Below are positions 18,679-28,851 of a stretch of DNA of 64,000 bases, piece by piece. How positions within the stretch are numbered: position 1 is the first letter of the stretch; each line of letters opens with the position of its first letter. The stretch is from an uncultured Aquimarina sp. (GTDB taxonomy: Bacteria > Bacteroidota > Bacteroidia > Flavobacteriales > Flavobacteriaceae). The notes under the pieces are model-generated. The model ran no database searches, had not been told where the DNA came from, and saw nothing but the letters and a program-made list of their open reading frames with translations. Location: assembly GCA_947497175.1 (NCBI GenBank), contig CANMFM010000011.1, forward strand, positions 62,001 to 126,000. Direction: 5' to 3'. The position numbers were made by a program, and so were the translations under genes.

Positions 18679-19449
18679 TTAAAAATTACGTTCTTGTAAC
18701 CAATCATGAAGTAATGTGTTAAACTCGTCAGGATGTTCCATCATGGCGGCATGTCCACATTTATCTATCCAATATAGATCAGAATCGGGTAACAATCGAT
18801 TAAAGTCATCTGCAACTTCAGGCGGAGTAACATTATCGTTTTTGCCCCAAATAATGCAGGTAGGAGTTTTCATATTAGGCAAATCTTTTGCCATATTATG
18901 TCGAATTGCACTTTTGGCTATAGCAAGAGTTCTGATGAGTTTATTTCGGTCATTAACTGTAGCATAAACCTCATCTACGATTTCTTTAGTGGCTATAGCG
19001 GGATCATAAAAAACATTTTCAGCTTTAGATTTAATATATTCATAATCGCCTCGTTTAGGGTAGCTTTCACCCATGGCACTTTCGTATAATCCTGAGCTAC
19101 CTGTAATAACAAGTGCTTTTACTTTTTCTGGAAACATTTTGGTACATAAAAGACCAATGTGACCACCCAAAGAATTACCCAAAAGAATAACTTCGTTATT
19201 ACCATATCCCAAATGATCTATAAAATCTTTTAGGTATTTGGCATAAGTACTAACCTTAGTTTTTATTAGTGGTAGTGTGTAGACCGGGAGTTCTGGTATA
19301 AGCACTTTGTAGCCATGTTCAGGAAAGTATGAACCTACACCTTCAAAGTTGCTTAGCCCGCCCATCAACCCATGTAAAATGATGATCGGTGTACCTTCTC
19401 CTATGTCTAGATAGCTAAACTTTCCGTCTTTTTTTAATTCGTGCTTCAT
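18679..19449 (-). CDS. Alpha/beta-fold hydrolase
   Basis: A cytoplasmic alpha/beta hydrolase of 256 residues. The oxyanion region is ILHGLMGGLSNF, the nucleophile elbow GNSLGGH (Ser about residue 97), the acid is in WGKNDNVTPP and the catalytic His in CGHAAMMEHP. The substrate cannot be deduced. It precedes engB in a two-gene operon, and a minus-strand TATATTTG box lies 26 bp before the start. Confidence 0.85.
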   Translation of the reverse strand: MKHELKKDGKFSYLDIGEGTPIIILHGLMGGLSNFEGVGSYFPEHGYKVLIPELPVYTLPLIKTKVSTYAKYLKDFIDHLGYGNNEVILLGNSLGGHIGLLCTKMFPEKVKALVITGSSGLYESAMGESYPKRGDYEYIKSKAENVFYDPAIATKEIVDEVYATVNDRNKLIRTLAIAKSAIRHNMAKDLPNMKTPTCIIWGKNDNVTPPEVADDFNRLLPDSDLYWIDKCGHAAMMEHPDEFNTLLHDWLQERNF

Positions 19450-19474
19450 TAATACTTCTTACAAGAATTAAAAG

Positions 19475-19482
19475 CAAATATA
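19475..19482 (-). promoter_or_regulatory. -7 element (TATATTTG, minus strand) of the hydrolase-engB operon
   Basis: The minus strand reads TATATTTG, an exact TAnnTTTG match just upstream of the hydrolase start. Confidence 0.5.
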
Positions 19483-19680
19483 GCATTTTCATAATTAGTT
19501 TTATGTTTTTTTATTAATACTACCGAATGAAAATTATAATTTTTTTTGTTACCCATTTATTTCTATTCTAAAATCGTTAAAGCCAAGATTTCACAAGCCT
19601 TTACATAGAGTGTTGATAAACAAAATATTAAAGATTTTGATCTGTGTAAATGCCTTTTAGGAAAGGGAACTTATTAACAA

Positions 19681-19710
19681 TGTGGTAAAATGTGGTAAAA
19701 TGTGGTAATT
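19681..19710 (+). promoter_or_regulatory. Three tandem TGTGGTAAAA boxes upstream of mraZ (MraZ operator)
   Basis: TGTGGTAAAA occurs three times with an exact 10-bp period (19681, 19691, 19701; the last ends ATT). A fourth, AGTGGTAAAT, lies at 19751-19760 across the mraZ start codon, exactly 70 bp from the first. MraZ is known to bind short direct repeats with a helical-turn period upstream of its own operon, so this is the likely autoregulatory site. The repeats cover the expected -33 region. Confidence 0.8.
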
Positions 19711-19717
19711 TTTTCAA

Positions 19718-19725
19718 TATATTTG
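19718..19725 (+). promoter_or_regulatory. -7 element (TATATTTG) of the dcw operon
   Basis: TATATTTG is an exact TAnnTTTG match 27 bp before the mraZ start and just after the tandem boxes. Confidence 0.55.
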
Positions 19726-19751
19726 ACTAATTAAACGTTTAGTGAAATTAA

Positions 19752-20219
19752 GTGGTAAATCTTATCGGCACATACGAGTGTAAAGCTGACGCCAAAGGGC
19801 GTTTGATGATGCCTGTTGCTTTTAAAAAGCAATTGGCGCCCGTGTTGCAGGAAGGTTTTGTATTGAAAAGATCGGTTTTTCAACCATGTTTGGAGCTGTA
19901 TCCAATGGAAGAGTGGGATCTTTTAATGCAAAAAATAAATAAGCTTAATCGTTTCAAGAAAAAGAATAATGATTTTATAAGAAGGTTTACTGCTGGGGTA
20001 AAAATAGTAGAAATTGATTCGGCCGGTCGTTTGTTGATCCCTAAAGATTTAATAGGTTTTGCCGGTATAACCAAGGAGCTGGTATTGTCTTCTGCAGTTA
20101 ATATCATAGAAATTTGGGATAAAGATAAATACGAAAAAGCGATTGATGATGTGGCTGTAGATTTTGCAGACTTGGCTGAAGAAGTAATGGGACTAGATGA
20201 TGAAACAAGCCTTGATTAA
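19752..20219 (+). CDS. mraZ: Transcriptional regulator MraZ
   Basis: DNA-binding repressor of the division and cell-wall cluster. Two SpoVT/AbrB-like halves are visible: IGTYECKADAKGRLMMPVAF at the N-terminus and VEIDSAGRLLIPKDL in the second half. Length is 155 residues, normal for the family. The start is GTG and lies inside a fourth copy of the operator repeat, so repressor binding and translation start share bases. First gene of the dcw operon. Confidence 0.95.
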   Translation: MVNLIGTYECKADAKGRLMMPVAFKKQLAPVLQEGFVLKRSVFQPCLELYPMEEWDLLMQKINKLNRFKKKNNDFIRRFTAGVKIVEIDSAGRLLIPKDLIGFAGITKELVLSSAVNIIEIWDKDKYEKAIDDVAVDFADLAEEVMGLDDETSLD

Positions 20220-20291
20220 TGAAAGCAGACCTTAGGTAAATGGTTTGATTTCGGAGCTATCGAATTACCTAAAATTAATGAGGAAGAATAG

Positions 20292-21197
20292 ATGAAACAG
20301 ATGGAGTATCATAACCCGGTTTTATTAAAAGAGACTGTAGATGGCCTTGCTATCAAACCAGATGGGGTCTATGTGGATGTGACTTTTGGAGGTGGAGGAC
20401 ACTCAAAAGAAATTCTCAAAAAATTGGGGCCTACCGGAAAATTGTTTGCATTCGACCAAGATCAGGATGCGTTAGAAAATGCTATAGATGATGATCGATT
20501 TACGCTTATAAATGAAAATTTCAGGTTCATCAAGCGTTTTCTTCGATTTTATGGAATACGAAAAGTAGATGGTATTTTAGGAGATTTTGGAGTTTCTTCT
20601 CATCAATTTGATGTAGCAGAAAGAGGTTTTTCAACAAGATTTGAAGCAGATCTGGATATGAGGATGAATCAAAGCGGAGCAATCTCTGCCTATAATGTAA
20701 TTAATGAGTATGAAGAGTCTGGTTTGCGAACCATGTTTTTAGAATATGGAGAATTGCGCAACGCTCCTAAATTGGCCAGAACAATTGTTGGAGCCCGAAA
20801 AACAGATCTCATTAAAACCAGTGCGCAGCTAAAAGCAATCTTAAAACCGTTTTTACCAAAACATAAAGAGCATAAGATTTTAGCTCAGATATACCAGGCA
20901 ATACGAATAGAGGTAAATCAAGAGATCGAGGCGCTTAAAGAATTTTTAATGCAAACAGAAGAGCTTTTGGATGTAGGCGGCAGAATTAGTTTGATCTCCT
21001 ATCATTCGCTAGAAGATAGATTGGTGAAAAGATTTATTAGAAATGGAATGTTTGAAGGAGAGCCCGAGAAAGATGTATTTGGTAATGTTTCGGTTCCATT
21101 TAAGAAAGTAGGAGGGTTAATTATCCCTGCAGAAGAAGAAATTAAAGAAAACAATAGAGCACGAAGTGCTAAATTAAGAATAGCAGAAAGGATTTGA
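20292..21197 (+). CDS. rsmH: 16S rRNA (cytosine1402-N4)-methyltransferase RsmH
   Basis: SAM-dependent enzyme that methylates C1402 of 16S rRNA. The N-terminal HNPVLLKETVDGL and the SAM motif VDVTFGGGGHSKEIL (about 29-43) are diagnostic, as are LGDFGVSSHQFD and SYHSLEDRLVKRF. The 301 residues match the usual length. It overlaps ftsL by 4 bp. Confidence 0.96.
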   Translation: MKQMEYHNPVLLKETVDGLAIKPDGVYVDVTFGGGGHSKEILKKLGPTGKLFAFDQDQDALENAIDDDRFTLINENFRFIKRFLRFYGIRKVDGILGDFGVSSHQFDVAERGFSTRFEADLDMRMNQSGAISAYNVINEYEESGLRTMFLEYGELRNAPKLARTIVGARKTDLIKTSAQLKAILKPFLPKHKEHKILAQIYQAIRIEVNQEIEALKEFLMQTEELLDVGGRISLISYHSLEDRLVKRFIRNGMFEGEPEKDVFGNVSVPFKKVGGLIIPAEEEIKENNRARSAKLRIAERI

Positions 21198-21505
21198 AAC
21201 AAACAATCTATGACATATTAAAAGGTAAGTTTCTCATTGCAGATGATGCCATGAAAAACTGGAGAATGTTATTGTTTTTGTCTTTTTTGGCAATAATAAT
21301 GATTGCTAGTTCTCATAATGCAGAAAGTAAAGTGCACAAAATTGCTGCATTGAATAATGAGGTACGAGAATTAAGAACGCAATTTGTGGATGGAAAAACT
21401 GAATTAATGAGGTTAAAAATGGAGTCTTCTATTATTAAAAAAATGACTCAAAAAGGATTAAAACGACCCACAAGACCTCCTCGAAAAATAATTGTAAAAA
21501 ACTAA
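21194..21505 (+). CDS. ftsL: Cell division protein FtsL-like
   Basis: A small bitopic protein of 103 residues: about 24 cytoplasmic residues, one membrane segment (MLLFLSFLAIIMIASS) and a short coiled coil (IAALNNEVRELRTQFVDGKT). This is the form and position of flavobacterial FtsL, a scaffold of the divisome with FtsB and FtsQ. The start is TTG, overlapping the rsmH stop. Sequence similarity in this family is weak, so position carries much of the call. Confidence 0.85.
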   Translation: MKQTIYDILKGKFLIADDAMKNWRMLLFLSFLAIIMIASSHNAESKVHKIAALNNEVRELRTQFVDGKTELMRLKMESSIIKKMTQKGLKRPTRPPRKIIVKN

Positions 21506-21511
21506 GCTGTT

Positions 21512-23509
21512 TTGGCGATAAAAGAAAGAAACATATTAAACAGGTTGTACTTTATAGCGGCATGTATGTTTATTTTTGCCGTTGCTGTATTAGTAAAATT
21601 AGTCAATATACAGTTTGTGCAGGGAGATATGTACCGTAAAAAAGCTCAAGAACGAGTTTTTAAAACGTTTGATATACCAGCAAATAGAGGTAATCTTTAT
21701 GATAGCAAAGGTAATTTGTTAGCTACATCAGTGCCAAAATATGACATTCGGTTTGATGCTCTTACAGTAACAGATAAAGATTTTAGAGAATACGTTAAGC
21801 CTTTATGCGAAGCCTTATCAAAGGAATTCGGGAAACCCATTTCATACTACGATAAGATTATACGAACTGCCAGAGCCAATAAGAATCGATATTTATTGAT
21901 TCGTAGAAACCTGGGCTACTCGCAATACATGCGTGTTAAGGAGTTTCCTTTGTTTGCTTTTGGGGCTAACAGGGGTGGGCTTATTGTAGAGCAACGAACC
22001 GTTAGAGAGCATCCTATTGGTAAAATAGCCGAGCGTACTGTGGGTTATGAGCGAAGAGATGATCAAGGCTATTACACCAGAGTTGGTTTAGAGGGCGCTT
22101 ATGGTCCGTTTTTAAGAGGTAAAGATGGAAAACGTAAAAAACAAAAGATTGCAAAAAACCAATGGAAGCCAATCGGAGATGATAATGAAGTAGAACCTCA
22201 AGATGGTTACGATGTGATTTCTACCATTGATGTAAATATTCAGGACATAGCCCACCACGCGCTCCTTGGACAATTAGAAAGATTTGAGGCAGAACATGGT
22301 ACTGTGGTGGTTATGGAAACAAAAACAGGTGAAATTAAAGCGATTTCTAATCTTGGTCGTACCAGGGCCGGGAAATATTATGAAAAACTTAATTACGCTG
22401 TTGGAGAATCTCATGAGCCCGGATCTACTTTTAAACTAATGACTATGGTAGCCGCACTAGAAGATAGGGCAATTGACTCTAGTTATGTAATAGATACCGA
22501 AAATGGACGTGTGAAGTTTTATGATAGGGTAGTGAAGGATTCTCGTTGGGGAGGGTACGGTAAAATATCTGCTGCCAAGGCTTTTGAAGTGTCTTCGAAT
22601 ACTGCTTTTGCTAAAATGATTAACGAAAAATATAAAGATAATCCTAGAAAGTTTGTGGATCGATTAATAAATATGGGGTTGTCTGAAACGCTTGGCTTAT
22701 CAATAAAAGGAGAAGGAAAACCTAAAATACCATACCCCGGGGATGATGATTGGTATGGAACTACCTTGCCCTGGATGGCTCATGGGTATGGTGTAGCCCT
22801 AACGCCTTTACAAACTCTGGCGTTCTACAATGCTATTGCCAATAATGGTGAAATGGTAAAACCAAGATTTATTAAAGAAGTAAAAACTTGGGATAAAACT
22901 CGTGAAAAATTTGACAAAGAAGTTTTAAATCCAACGATTTGTTCTAAAAAAACGGCAAAAATAGTACAAGAGATGATGCTTAATGTGGTCAAAAGAGGTA
23001 CTGCAGATAATATTAACACAGATAATTTTCTAATTGCCGGTAAGACAGGTACATGTTGGGGTAATTATGGAAAAGATAAAGAGCGTGAGTATATATCATC
23101 TTTCGCAGGTTATTTTCCTGCAGATAAGCCTATATACTCTTGTATTGTTGTAATTCATAAACCTAATAAAGAGAAAGGATATTATGGTAGTGAAGTAGCA
23201 GCTCCAGTTTTTGAAACTATAGCGACAAAAATATATAATGACATACCTGTAATCGATGAAGTATCATATGCTGTAATAGAAAATGCTCCCGTGATCAAAA
23301 GCTATGAAGCGTATTATCAAAAAGCTCAAAAGTATAAAACGATTATGCCAAATGTAAAAGGTATGCCTGCCATGGATGTGATTTCACTTTTAGAGAATAT
23401 GGGGCTAAAAGTAGAATTAAAAGGGGCATCTGGTAGGGTTAAGACACAATCTATTGCACCGGGAACTAAAGTAGAAATTAATCAAACTATAAGATTAGAA
23501 TTATCGTGA
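21512..23509 (+). CDS. ftsI: Septal peptidoglycan transpeptidase FtsI (PBP3-type) with PASTA domain
   Basis: Class B penicillin-binding protein that crosslinks septal peptidoglycan with FtsW. A membrane anchor (residues 12-32) is followed by the dimerisation domain and a transpeptidase domain with S305-TFK308 in EPGSTFKLM, SSN in VSSNTAFAKM and KTGT in AGKTGTCWG. The end (MPNVKGMPAMDVISLLENMG) is a single PASTA domain. The start is TTG, 6 bp after ftsL. Confidence 0.95.
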   Translation: MAIKERNILNRLYFIAACMFIFAVAVLVKLVNIQFVQGDMYRKKAQERVFKTFDIPANRGNLYDSKGNLLATSVPKYDIRFDALTVTDKDFREYVKPLCEALSKEFGKPISYYDKIIRTARANKNRYLLIRRNLGYSQYMRVKEFPLFAFGANRGGLIVEQRTVREHPIGKIAERTVGYERRDDQGYYTRVGLEGAYGPFLRGKDGKRKKQKIAKNQWKPIGDDNEVEPQDGYDVISTIDVNIQDIAHHALLGQLERFEAEHGTVVVMETKTGEIKAISNLGRTRAGKYYEKLNYAVGESHEPGSTFKLMTMVAALEDRAIDSSYVIDTENGRVKFYDRVVKDSRWGGYGKISAAKAFEVSSNTAFAKMINEKYKDNPRKFVDRLINMGLSETLGLSIKGEGKPKIPYPGDDDWYGTTLPWMAHGYGVALTPLQTLAFYNAIANNGEMVKPRFIKEVKTWDKTREKFDKEVLNPTICSKKTAKIVQEMMLNVVKRGTADNINTDNFLIAGKTGTCWGNYGKDKEREYISSFAGYFPADKPIYSCIVVIHKPNKEKGYYGSEVAAPVFETIATKIYNDIPVIDEVSYAVIENAPVIKSYEAYYQKAQKYKTIMPNVKGMPAMDVISLLENMGLKVELKGASGRVKTQSIAPGTKVEINQTIRLELS

Positions 23510-24969
23510 TCGAGTTAAAAGACATACTATACAAAGTCGCTATTGATGCTGTAGTTGGAAACACAGTGCTTACTATTAATAAGATTGAATTCGATTCTAG
23601 AAAAATAGAGGAGAACGATGTGTTTGTTGCTATTCGAGGCTCTGTTTCTGATGGTCATGATTTTATCGAAAAGGCTATTGCTCGCGGGGCAAAAGTTATT
23701 GTTTGTGAAGAATTGCCCAACGTTAAAATTGATAATATTACGTATATAGTTGCAGAAAATACACAGTCTGCATTAGCCATAATGGCGTCTAACTTTTACG
23801 AAAACCCTTCAGAAAACTTAAAACTGGTTGGAGTAACGGGTACAAACGGAAAGACTACGATTGCAACATTATTGTATCAGCTCTTCAAAAAGGCTGGATT
23901 TAAAGTTGGATTACTGTCTACTGTTAAAATTTGGGTAGATGTAAAAGAATATAAGGCAACGCATACGACTCCGGATTCGTTAACAATTAATCGCTATCTC
24001 AAAGAGATGAATGAGGCAGGTGTAGAGTATTGTTTTATGGAAGTGAGCTCACACGGGATTCATCAAAAACGTACTGAAGGTTTAGAGTTTACGGGTGGTA
24101 TTTTTACGAATCTATCACATGATCACTTAGATTATCATAATACATTCAAAGAATACCGTGATGTAAAAAAGACGTTTTTTGATGAGTTATCATCAAATGC
24201 ATTTGCTTTGACGAATAGAGACGATAAAAATGGAGCGTTTATGCTTCAAAATACAAAGGCAAAACCATATGGTTATGCGCTAAAATCGTATGCAGATTTC
24301 CGAGGGCAGATTTTAGAAAATAATCTGGAAGGCCTGTTGTTAAAACTCAATGATCATGAAGTGTGGACCAAACTTATAGGAAGTTTTAATGCCTATAATC
24401 TACTGGCAATATTTGGCACAGCAGAATTACTTGGTCTGGAAACTCTGGAAACCCTGCGATTATTGAGCGATTTAAAAAGTGTAAGTGGTCGATTTCAATA
24501 TTTGATTTCTGGTCAACATATAACCGCAATTGTGGATTATGCCCATACTCCCGATGCCTTAAAAAATGTATTAGAAACCATTAATGATATTCGAACTAAT
24601 AACGAAACGCTTATCACTGTAGTAGGTTGTGGAGGTGATAGAGATAAAATGAAACGTCCCGTAATGGGAAACGTGGCCGCCAGATTAAGTAATAAGGTGA
24701 TTTTCACAAGCGATAATCCACGCACAGAAAATCCCGAACAGATTATAGAAGATATTGAAAAGGGAGTAGAACCACAAGATTATAAAAAGACATTGTCAAT
24801 AACCGATAGAAAACAAGCGATTAAAACGGCATGCCAATTAGCAGAGAAGGATGATATTATTCTGATCGCCGGAAAGGGCCACGAAACTTATCAGGAAATT
24901 AATGGTGAACGATTTGATTTTAATGATTTTGAAATTGTAAAAGAAGAACTTAAGAAGCTAAATAAATAA
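23506..24969 (+). CDS. murE: UDP-MurNAc-tripeptide synthetase MurE
   Basis: Cytoplasmic ligase that adds the third residue to UDP-MurNAc-dipeptide. The ATP site is GVTGTNGKTTIATL (about 111-124). The C-terminal DNPR motif (TSDNPRTENP), which marks meso-diaminopimelate selectivity, is present, so the wall is expected to contain meso-DAP. The start is GTG and overlaps the ftsI stop by 4 bp. Length of 487 is normal. Confidence 0.96.
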   Translation: MIELKDILYKVAIDAVVGNTVLTINKIEFDSRKIEENDVFVAIRGSVSDGHDFIEKAIARGAKVIVCEELPNVKIDNITYIVAENTQSALAIMASNFYENPSENLKLVGVTGTNGKTTIATLLYQLFKKAGFKVGLLSTVKIWVDVKEYKATHTTPDSLTINRYLKEMNEAGVEYCFMEVSSHGIHQKRTEGLEFTGGIFTNLSHDHLDYHNTFKEYRDVKKTFFDELSSNAFALTNRDDKNGAFMLQNTKAKPYGYALKSYADFRGQILENNLEGLLLKLNDHEVWTKLIGSFNAYNLLAIFGTAELLGLETLETLRLLSDLKSVSGRFQYLISGQHITAIVDYAHTPDALKNVLETINDIRTNNETLITVVGCGGDRDKMKRPVMGNVAARLSNKVIFTSDNPRTENPEQIIEDIEKGVEPQDYKKTLSITDRKQAIKTACQLAEKDDIILIAGKGHETYQEINGERFDFNDFEIVKEELKKLNK

Positions 24970-25016
24970 AATCCTTAAACGTACTCTTGTATAAGAGTGT
25001 AAAAAGGTAGTAACCT

Positions 25017-26246
25017 ATGTTGTATTATCTATTTGAATATTTAGAAAGCGAATACCAGTTTCCTGGAGCTTCCTTGTTTCAGTTTATCACTTTTAGAGCA
25101 GCAATGGCAATAATTTTGTCGCTGTTGATCTCTACAATTTATGGTAAACGAATCATAAACTTTCTAAGAAAAAAACAAATGGGAGAAAGCATCCGCGAGT
25201 TAGGATTAGAAGGTCAGGCTGAGAAAGCAGGTACACCTACCATGGGCGGAGTGATTATCATTCTGGCAACGCTGGTTCCTGTGTTGCTATTTGCAAAATT
25301 GGATAATATCTATGTCATCCTGCTTATCATAACAACACTATGGATGGGTGTTATAGGTTTTACTGATGATTTTTTAAAGATCAAAAAGAAAGACAAAGAA
25401 GGTCTGGCTGGAAAATTTAAAGTTATAGGGCAAGTAGGACTGGGACTTATCGTTGGCTGTACTATGTATTTTCATGATGATATAACAGTGAGGCAGGAAA
25501 AAGCACCGTCTGAGGTAGTGCAAGTTGCTGTAGATAAAGCTGATTCTGACTTTAATCCGGCTATTAAGTCGACCAAAACGACGCTGCCCTTTTTCAAAAA
25601 TAATGAGTTTGATTATGCAGATCTAATCACCTGGATTAGTCCAGATCTGGCAAAATATGCGTGGCTTATTTTTATACCGATAGTAATTTTTATTGTTACG
25701 GCGGTATCAAATGGGGCTAATCTTACTGATGGTATTGATGGGTTGGCAGCAGGTTCTTCAGCGATAATAGTGTTGACTTTAGCGTTGTTCGCTTGGGTTT
25801 CCGGTAATATTATTTTTTCAGACTACCTCAATGTAATGTACATCCCAAATTCTGGAGAGATGACCATATTTATTACAGCATTTGCGGGAGCTTTAGTTGG
25901 GTTTTTGTGGTATAATACGTATCCGGCTCAAGTTTTTATGGGGGATACCGGAAGTCTTACCATCGGGGGGATTATAGCGGTAATAGCAATTGCAATTCGT
26001 AAAGAATTTTTGATTCCAATTGTATGTGGAATCTTTTTTATAGAAACGCTATCGGTAATGATGCAAGTGAGCTGGTTTAAGTATACGAAGAAAAAATATG
26101 GAGAAGGAAGAAGGATATTCTTAATGTCGCCACTGCACCATCATTATCAAAAACGAGGGATACACGAGAGTAAGATTGTTGCAAGGTTTTGGATTGTCGG
26201 GATTTTTCTGGCGATTATTGCTGTGATTACACTAAAAGTAAGATAA
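25017..26246 (+). CDS. mraY: Phospho-MurNAc-pentapeptide translocase MraY
   Basis: Integral membrane enzyme that makes lipid I. The signatures [24 protein letters not shown] and [12 protein letters not shown] are all present. At 409 residues it is longer than the E. coli enzyme (about 360); the extra length is an insert of about 45 residues around [19 protein letters not shown], common in Bacteroidota. Many hydrophobic segments fit ten membrane helices. Confidence 0.95.
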   Translation: MLYYLFEYLESEYQFPGASLFQFITFRAAMAIILSLLISTIYGKRIINFLRKKQMGESIRELGLEGQAEKAGTPTMGGVIIILATLVPVLLFAKLDNIYVILLIITTLWMGVIGFTDDFLKIKKKDKEGLAGKFKVIGQVGLGLIVGCTMYFHDDITVRQEKAPSEVVQVAVDKADSDFNPAIKSTKTTLPFFKNNEFDYADLITWISPDLAKYAWLIFIPIVIFIVTAVSNGANLTDGIDGLAAGSSAIIVLTLALFAWVSGNIIFSDYLNVMYIPNSGEMTIFITAFAGALVGFLWYNTYPAQVFMGDTGSLTIGGIIAVIAIAIRKEFLIPIVCGIFFIETLSVMMQVSWFKYTKKKYGEGRRIFLMSPLHHHYQKRGIHESKIVARFWIVGIFLAIIAVITLKVR

Positions 26247-26247
26247 C

Positions 26248-27582
26248 GTGAAAAGATTAGTAGTGTTAGGTGCAGGAGAAAGTGGAGTAGGAACTGCTAT
26301 TTTAGGAAAAAAAGTGGGATACGACGTTTTTGTTTCCGATAAAGGAACAATTACAAAAATATATAAAGAAGTTCTTAGAAATTTTGAAATCGAATGGGAA
26401 GAGCAAACGCATACCGAGAGTAAAATTTTGAATGCTGATATAGTGATGAAAAGTCCTGGAATTCCTGATGCGATTGCATTGATTACCAAAATAACCGAGG
26501 AAGGAATTTCTGTTGTATCTGAAATAGAATTTGCTGCCAAATATACCAATGCAAAAATAGTTGGTATTACAGGTAGTAACGGAAAAACCACAACGACTAT
26601 GCTTACGCATTATGTGCTGGAGCAAGGAGGGTTGGATATAAATATGGCAGGTAATATCGGAGACAGTTTCGCAAAACAAGTAGCACAAAAAGACGCTCCA
26701 TTTTATGCGCTAGAACTCAGTAGTTTTCAGTTAGATGGGATACTTGATTTTGCTCCTCATATTGCTGTGTTAACCAATATCACACCTGACCATCTGGATC
26801 GATATGAGAATAAATTTGAAAATTATATCGCATCAAAATTTAGAATTACGATGAATCAGACAGAAGATGACTATTTCATCTATGATGCAGATGATCAGGT
26901 TATAGTAACGTATTTGAAGAGCCACCCTGTTCGAGCAAGATTGCTGCCTTTTTCATTAACAAAAAAGGTAGAAAACGGAGCATACTTAGAAAATGGAAAT
27001 ATAAAAATAACTATAGACAACAACGAATTCAACATGTCAACAACAAATTTATCATTAAAGGGGAATCACAATGTGAAAAATGCGATGGCAGCTGCCACGG
27101 TATCACAATTGTTGAAAATTAGAAAAGCTACGATTAGAGAGTGTTTAGAGAATTTTCATGGGGTAGAACATCGTTTAGAAAGCGTGCTAAAAATAAATAA
27201 TGTGCAATACATTAACGATTCTAAAGCCACCAATGTAAATGCAACTTTTTATGCTTTGGATGCTATGAAATCTGCTACCGTCTGGATTGTAGGAGGAGTA
27301 GATAAAGGTAATGATTACACAGAGTTATATCCTTTGGTTAATGAAAAAGTAAAGGCTATCATTTGTTTGGGAGTAGATAATTCAAAAATTATTAATGCCT
27401 TTGGTAATTGTATTGATAACATTGTAGAGACCCAATCAATGAAAGAAGCAGTTAATATCGCCTACAAAATAGCTGAAAGAAATGAAAATGTGCTATTGTC
27501 TCCTGCATGTGCAAGTTTTGATTTGTTTAAAAATTATGAAGAGAGAGGAAGGCAGTTTAAAGAAGCAGTAAGAGAATTATAA
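26248..27582 (+). CDS. murD: UDP-MurNAc-L-Ala:D-Glu ligase MurD
   Basis: Cytoplasmic ligase that adds D-glutamate to UDP-MurNAc-L-alanine. The N-terminal LVVLGAGESGVG and the ATP site GITGSNGKTTTTML (about 109-122) identify it; the central NDSKATNVNATFYAL and the end LSPACASFDLFKNYEERG are typical of MurD. The start is GTG one base after the mraY stop. Length of 444 is normal. Confidence 0.96.
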   Translation: MKRLVVLGAGESGVGTAILGKKVGYDVFVSDKGTITKIYKEVLRNFEIEWEEQTHTESKILNADIVMKSPGIPDAIALITKITEEGISVVSEIEFAAKYTNAKIVGITGSNGKTTTTMLTHYVLEQGGLDINMAGNIGDSFAKQVAQKDAPFYALELSSFQLDGILDFAPHIAVLTNITPDHLDRYENKFENYIASKFRITMNQTEDDYFIYDADDQVIVTYLKSHPVRARLLPFSLTKKVENGAYLENGNIKITIDNNEFNMSTTNLSLKGNHNVKNAMAAATVSQLLKIRKATIRECLENFHGVEHRLESVLKINNVQYINDSKATNVNATFYALDAMKSATVWIVGGVDKGNDYTELYPLVNEKVKAIICLGVDNSKIINAFGNCIDNIVETQSMKEAVNIAYKIAERNENVLLSPACASFDLFKNYEERGRQFKEAVREL

Positions 27583-27648
27583 GTCATTTTCGTACTAAAA
27601 ATGATATATGGTGAATAGATAATTACGATTACAAGAGTTATAGATCAA

Positions 27649-28851
27649 ATGACAAAAATGCTATCAAATATAAAAGGTGATAAAGTGATATGGGCGGTAT
27701 CTGCGTTGTTGGCGTTGTTTTCCTTTCTGCCAGTGTATAGCGCAAGCAGTAACCTGGCATATTTGTATGGAGATGGTGATACGTTTAGTTTTTTGGTGAA
27801 ACATTTTGCTCATTTGGTGTTGGGGTTTTTAATTATGTATGGGGTTCATAAGATACCCTATCATTATTTCAAAGGGCTTTCAATAATTATGATTCCGGTG
27901 GTACTACTCTTGCTATTGGTTACAATGGCACAAAACACAACTATAGACGGAGCAAATGCCAGTAGATGGATCCGAGTGCCTTTTGTCGGGGTTACGTTTC
28001 AGACTTCAACATTAGCAGCTGTGGTTTTGATGGCTTATGTTGCCAGATATCTTTCTAAAATTAAAAATGGAGTTGTCTCATTTAAAGAAACCTTATTGCC
28101 TCTTTGGTTGCCTGTTTTTTTAGTGTTGATGTTGATTTTGCCTGCTAATTTCTCCACAGCAGGCATTATATTCTCGATGGTAATAATGTTGGTATTTTTG
28201 GGCGGATATCCTATAAAATATATTTCAGTAGTACTGGGTACAGGTTTTCTAGTCCTTGTGTTTTTTATACTGTTTGCTAAGGCCTTTCCGGGAATGTTTC
28301 CTAATCGTGTTGATACTTGGGTAAGCAGAATAGAAAACTTTACAGATAATAAAGAAACGCAGGAAGATTATCAGATAGAGCGGGCAAAAATTGCAATAGC
28401 CAGAGGAGGAGTGATTGGTACCGGTCCAGGTAAGAGTGTACAAAGAAACTTTTTGCCGCAATCATCTTCAGATTTTATTTATGCCATCATTATTGAAGAA
28501 TGGGGGTTTTTAGGAGGGGTATTTCTAATGTTATTATATATGTTTTTGCTCTTTAGATTGGTGGTTGTGGCGCATAAAAGTGAAGATGCATTCGGAAAAT
28601 TACTGGTTATTGGGGTGGGGCTTCCTATAGTATTTCAGGCTTTGATTAATATGGCGGTCGCAGTAGAGTTGTTTCCGGTAACCGGTCAGACACTGCCACT
28701 AATAAGTAGTGGAGGGACATCGATTTGGATGACCTGTCTTGCTATTGGAATAGTACTAAGTGTAAGTAGTAGAAGAGAAGAAATAATTGAAGAACAACAA
28801 ATAAAAGAAAAGGAAGAAAACCCATTAGAGGTTTTGAGAGGAAATGTATGA
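27649..28851 (+). CDS. ftsW: Septal peptidoglycan polymerase FtsW (SEDS family)
   Basis: Polytopic glycosyltransferase that polymerises septal peptidoglycan with FtsI. About ten membrane segments are visible. SEDS landmarks include [17 protein letters not shown], a region with [18 protein letters not shown] and the late [14 protein letters not shown]. Start ATG at 27649 or 27658 (MLSNIKG) cannot be separated. It overlaps murG by 4 bp. Confidence 0.95.
   Translation: MTKMLSNIKGDKVIWAVSALLALFSFLPVYSASSNLAYLYGDGDTFSFLVKHFAHLVLGFLIMYGVHKIPYHYFKGLSIIMIPVVLLLLLVTMAQNTTIDGANASRWIRVPFVGVTFQTSTLAAVVLMAYVARYLSKIKNGVVSFKETLLPLWLPVFLVLMLILPANFSTAGIIFSMVIMLVFLGGYPIKYISVVLGTGFLVLVFFILFAKAFPGMFPNRVDTWVSRIENFTDNKETQEDYQIERAKIAIARGGVIGTGPGKSVQRNFLPQSSSDFIYAIIIEEWGFLGGVFLMLLYMFLLFRLVVVAHKSEDAFGKLLVIGVGLPIVFQALINMAVAVELFPVTGQTLPLISSGGTSIWMTCLAIGIVLSVSSRREEIIEEQQIKEKEENPLEVLRGNV

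Noticed and set aside
19450..19680. A gene in the gap before mraZ
   Set aside because: No open frame of useful length on either strand; it holds only the divergent promoters.
26232..26688. Two antisense ORFs of 119 and 128 codons inside murD
   Set aside because: They mirror conserved murD codons; their residues follow from the coding strand.
24970..28851. Missing murF, murB and ddl as a sign of gene loss
   Set aside because: Flavobacterial dcw clusters usually lack them, and the genes lie elsewhere in the genome.
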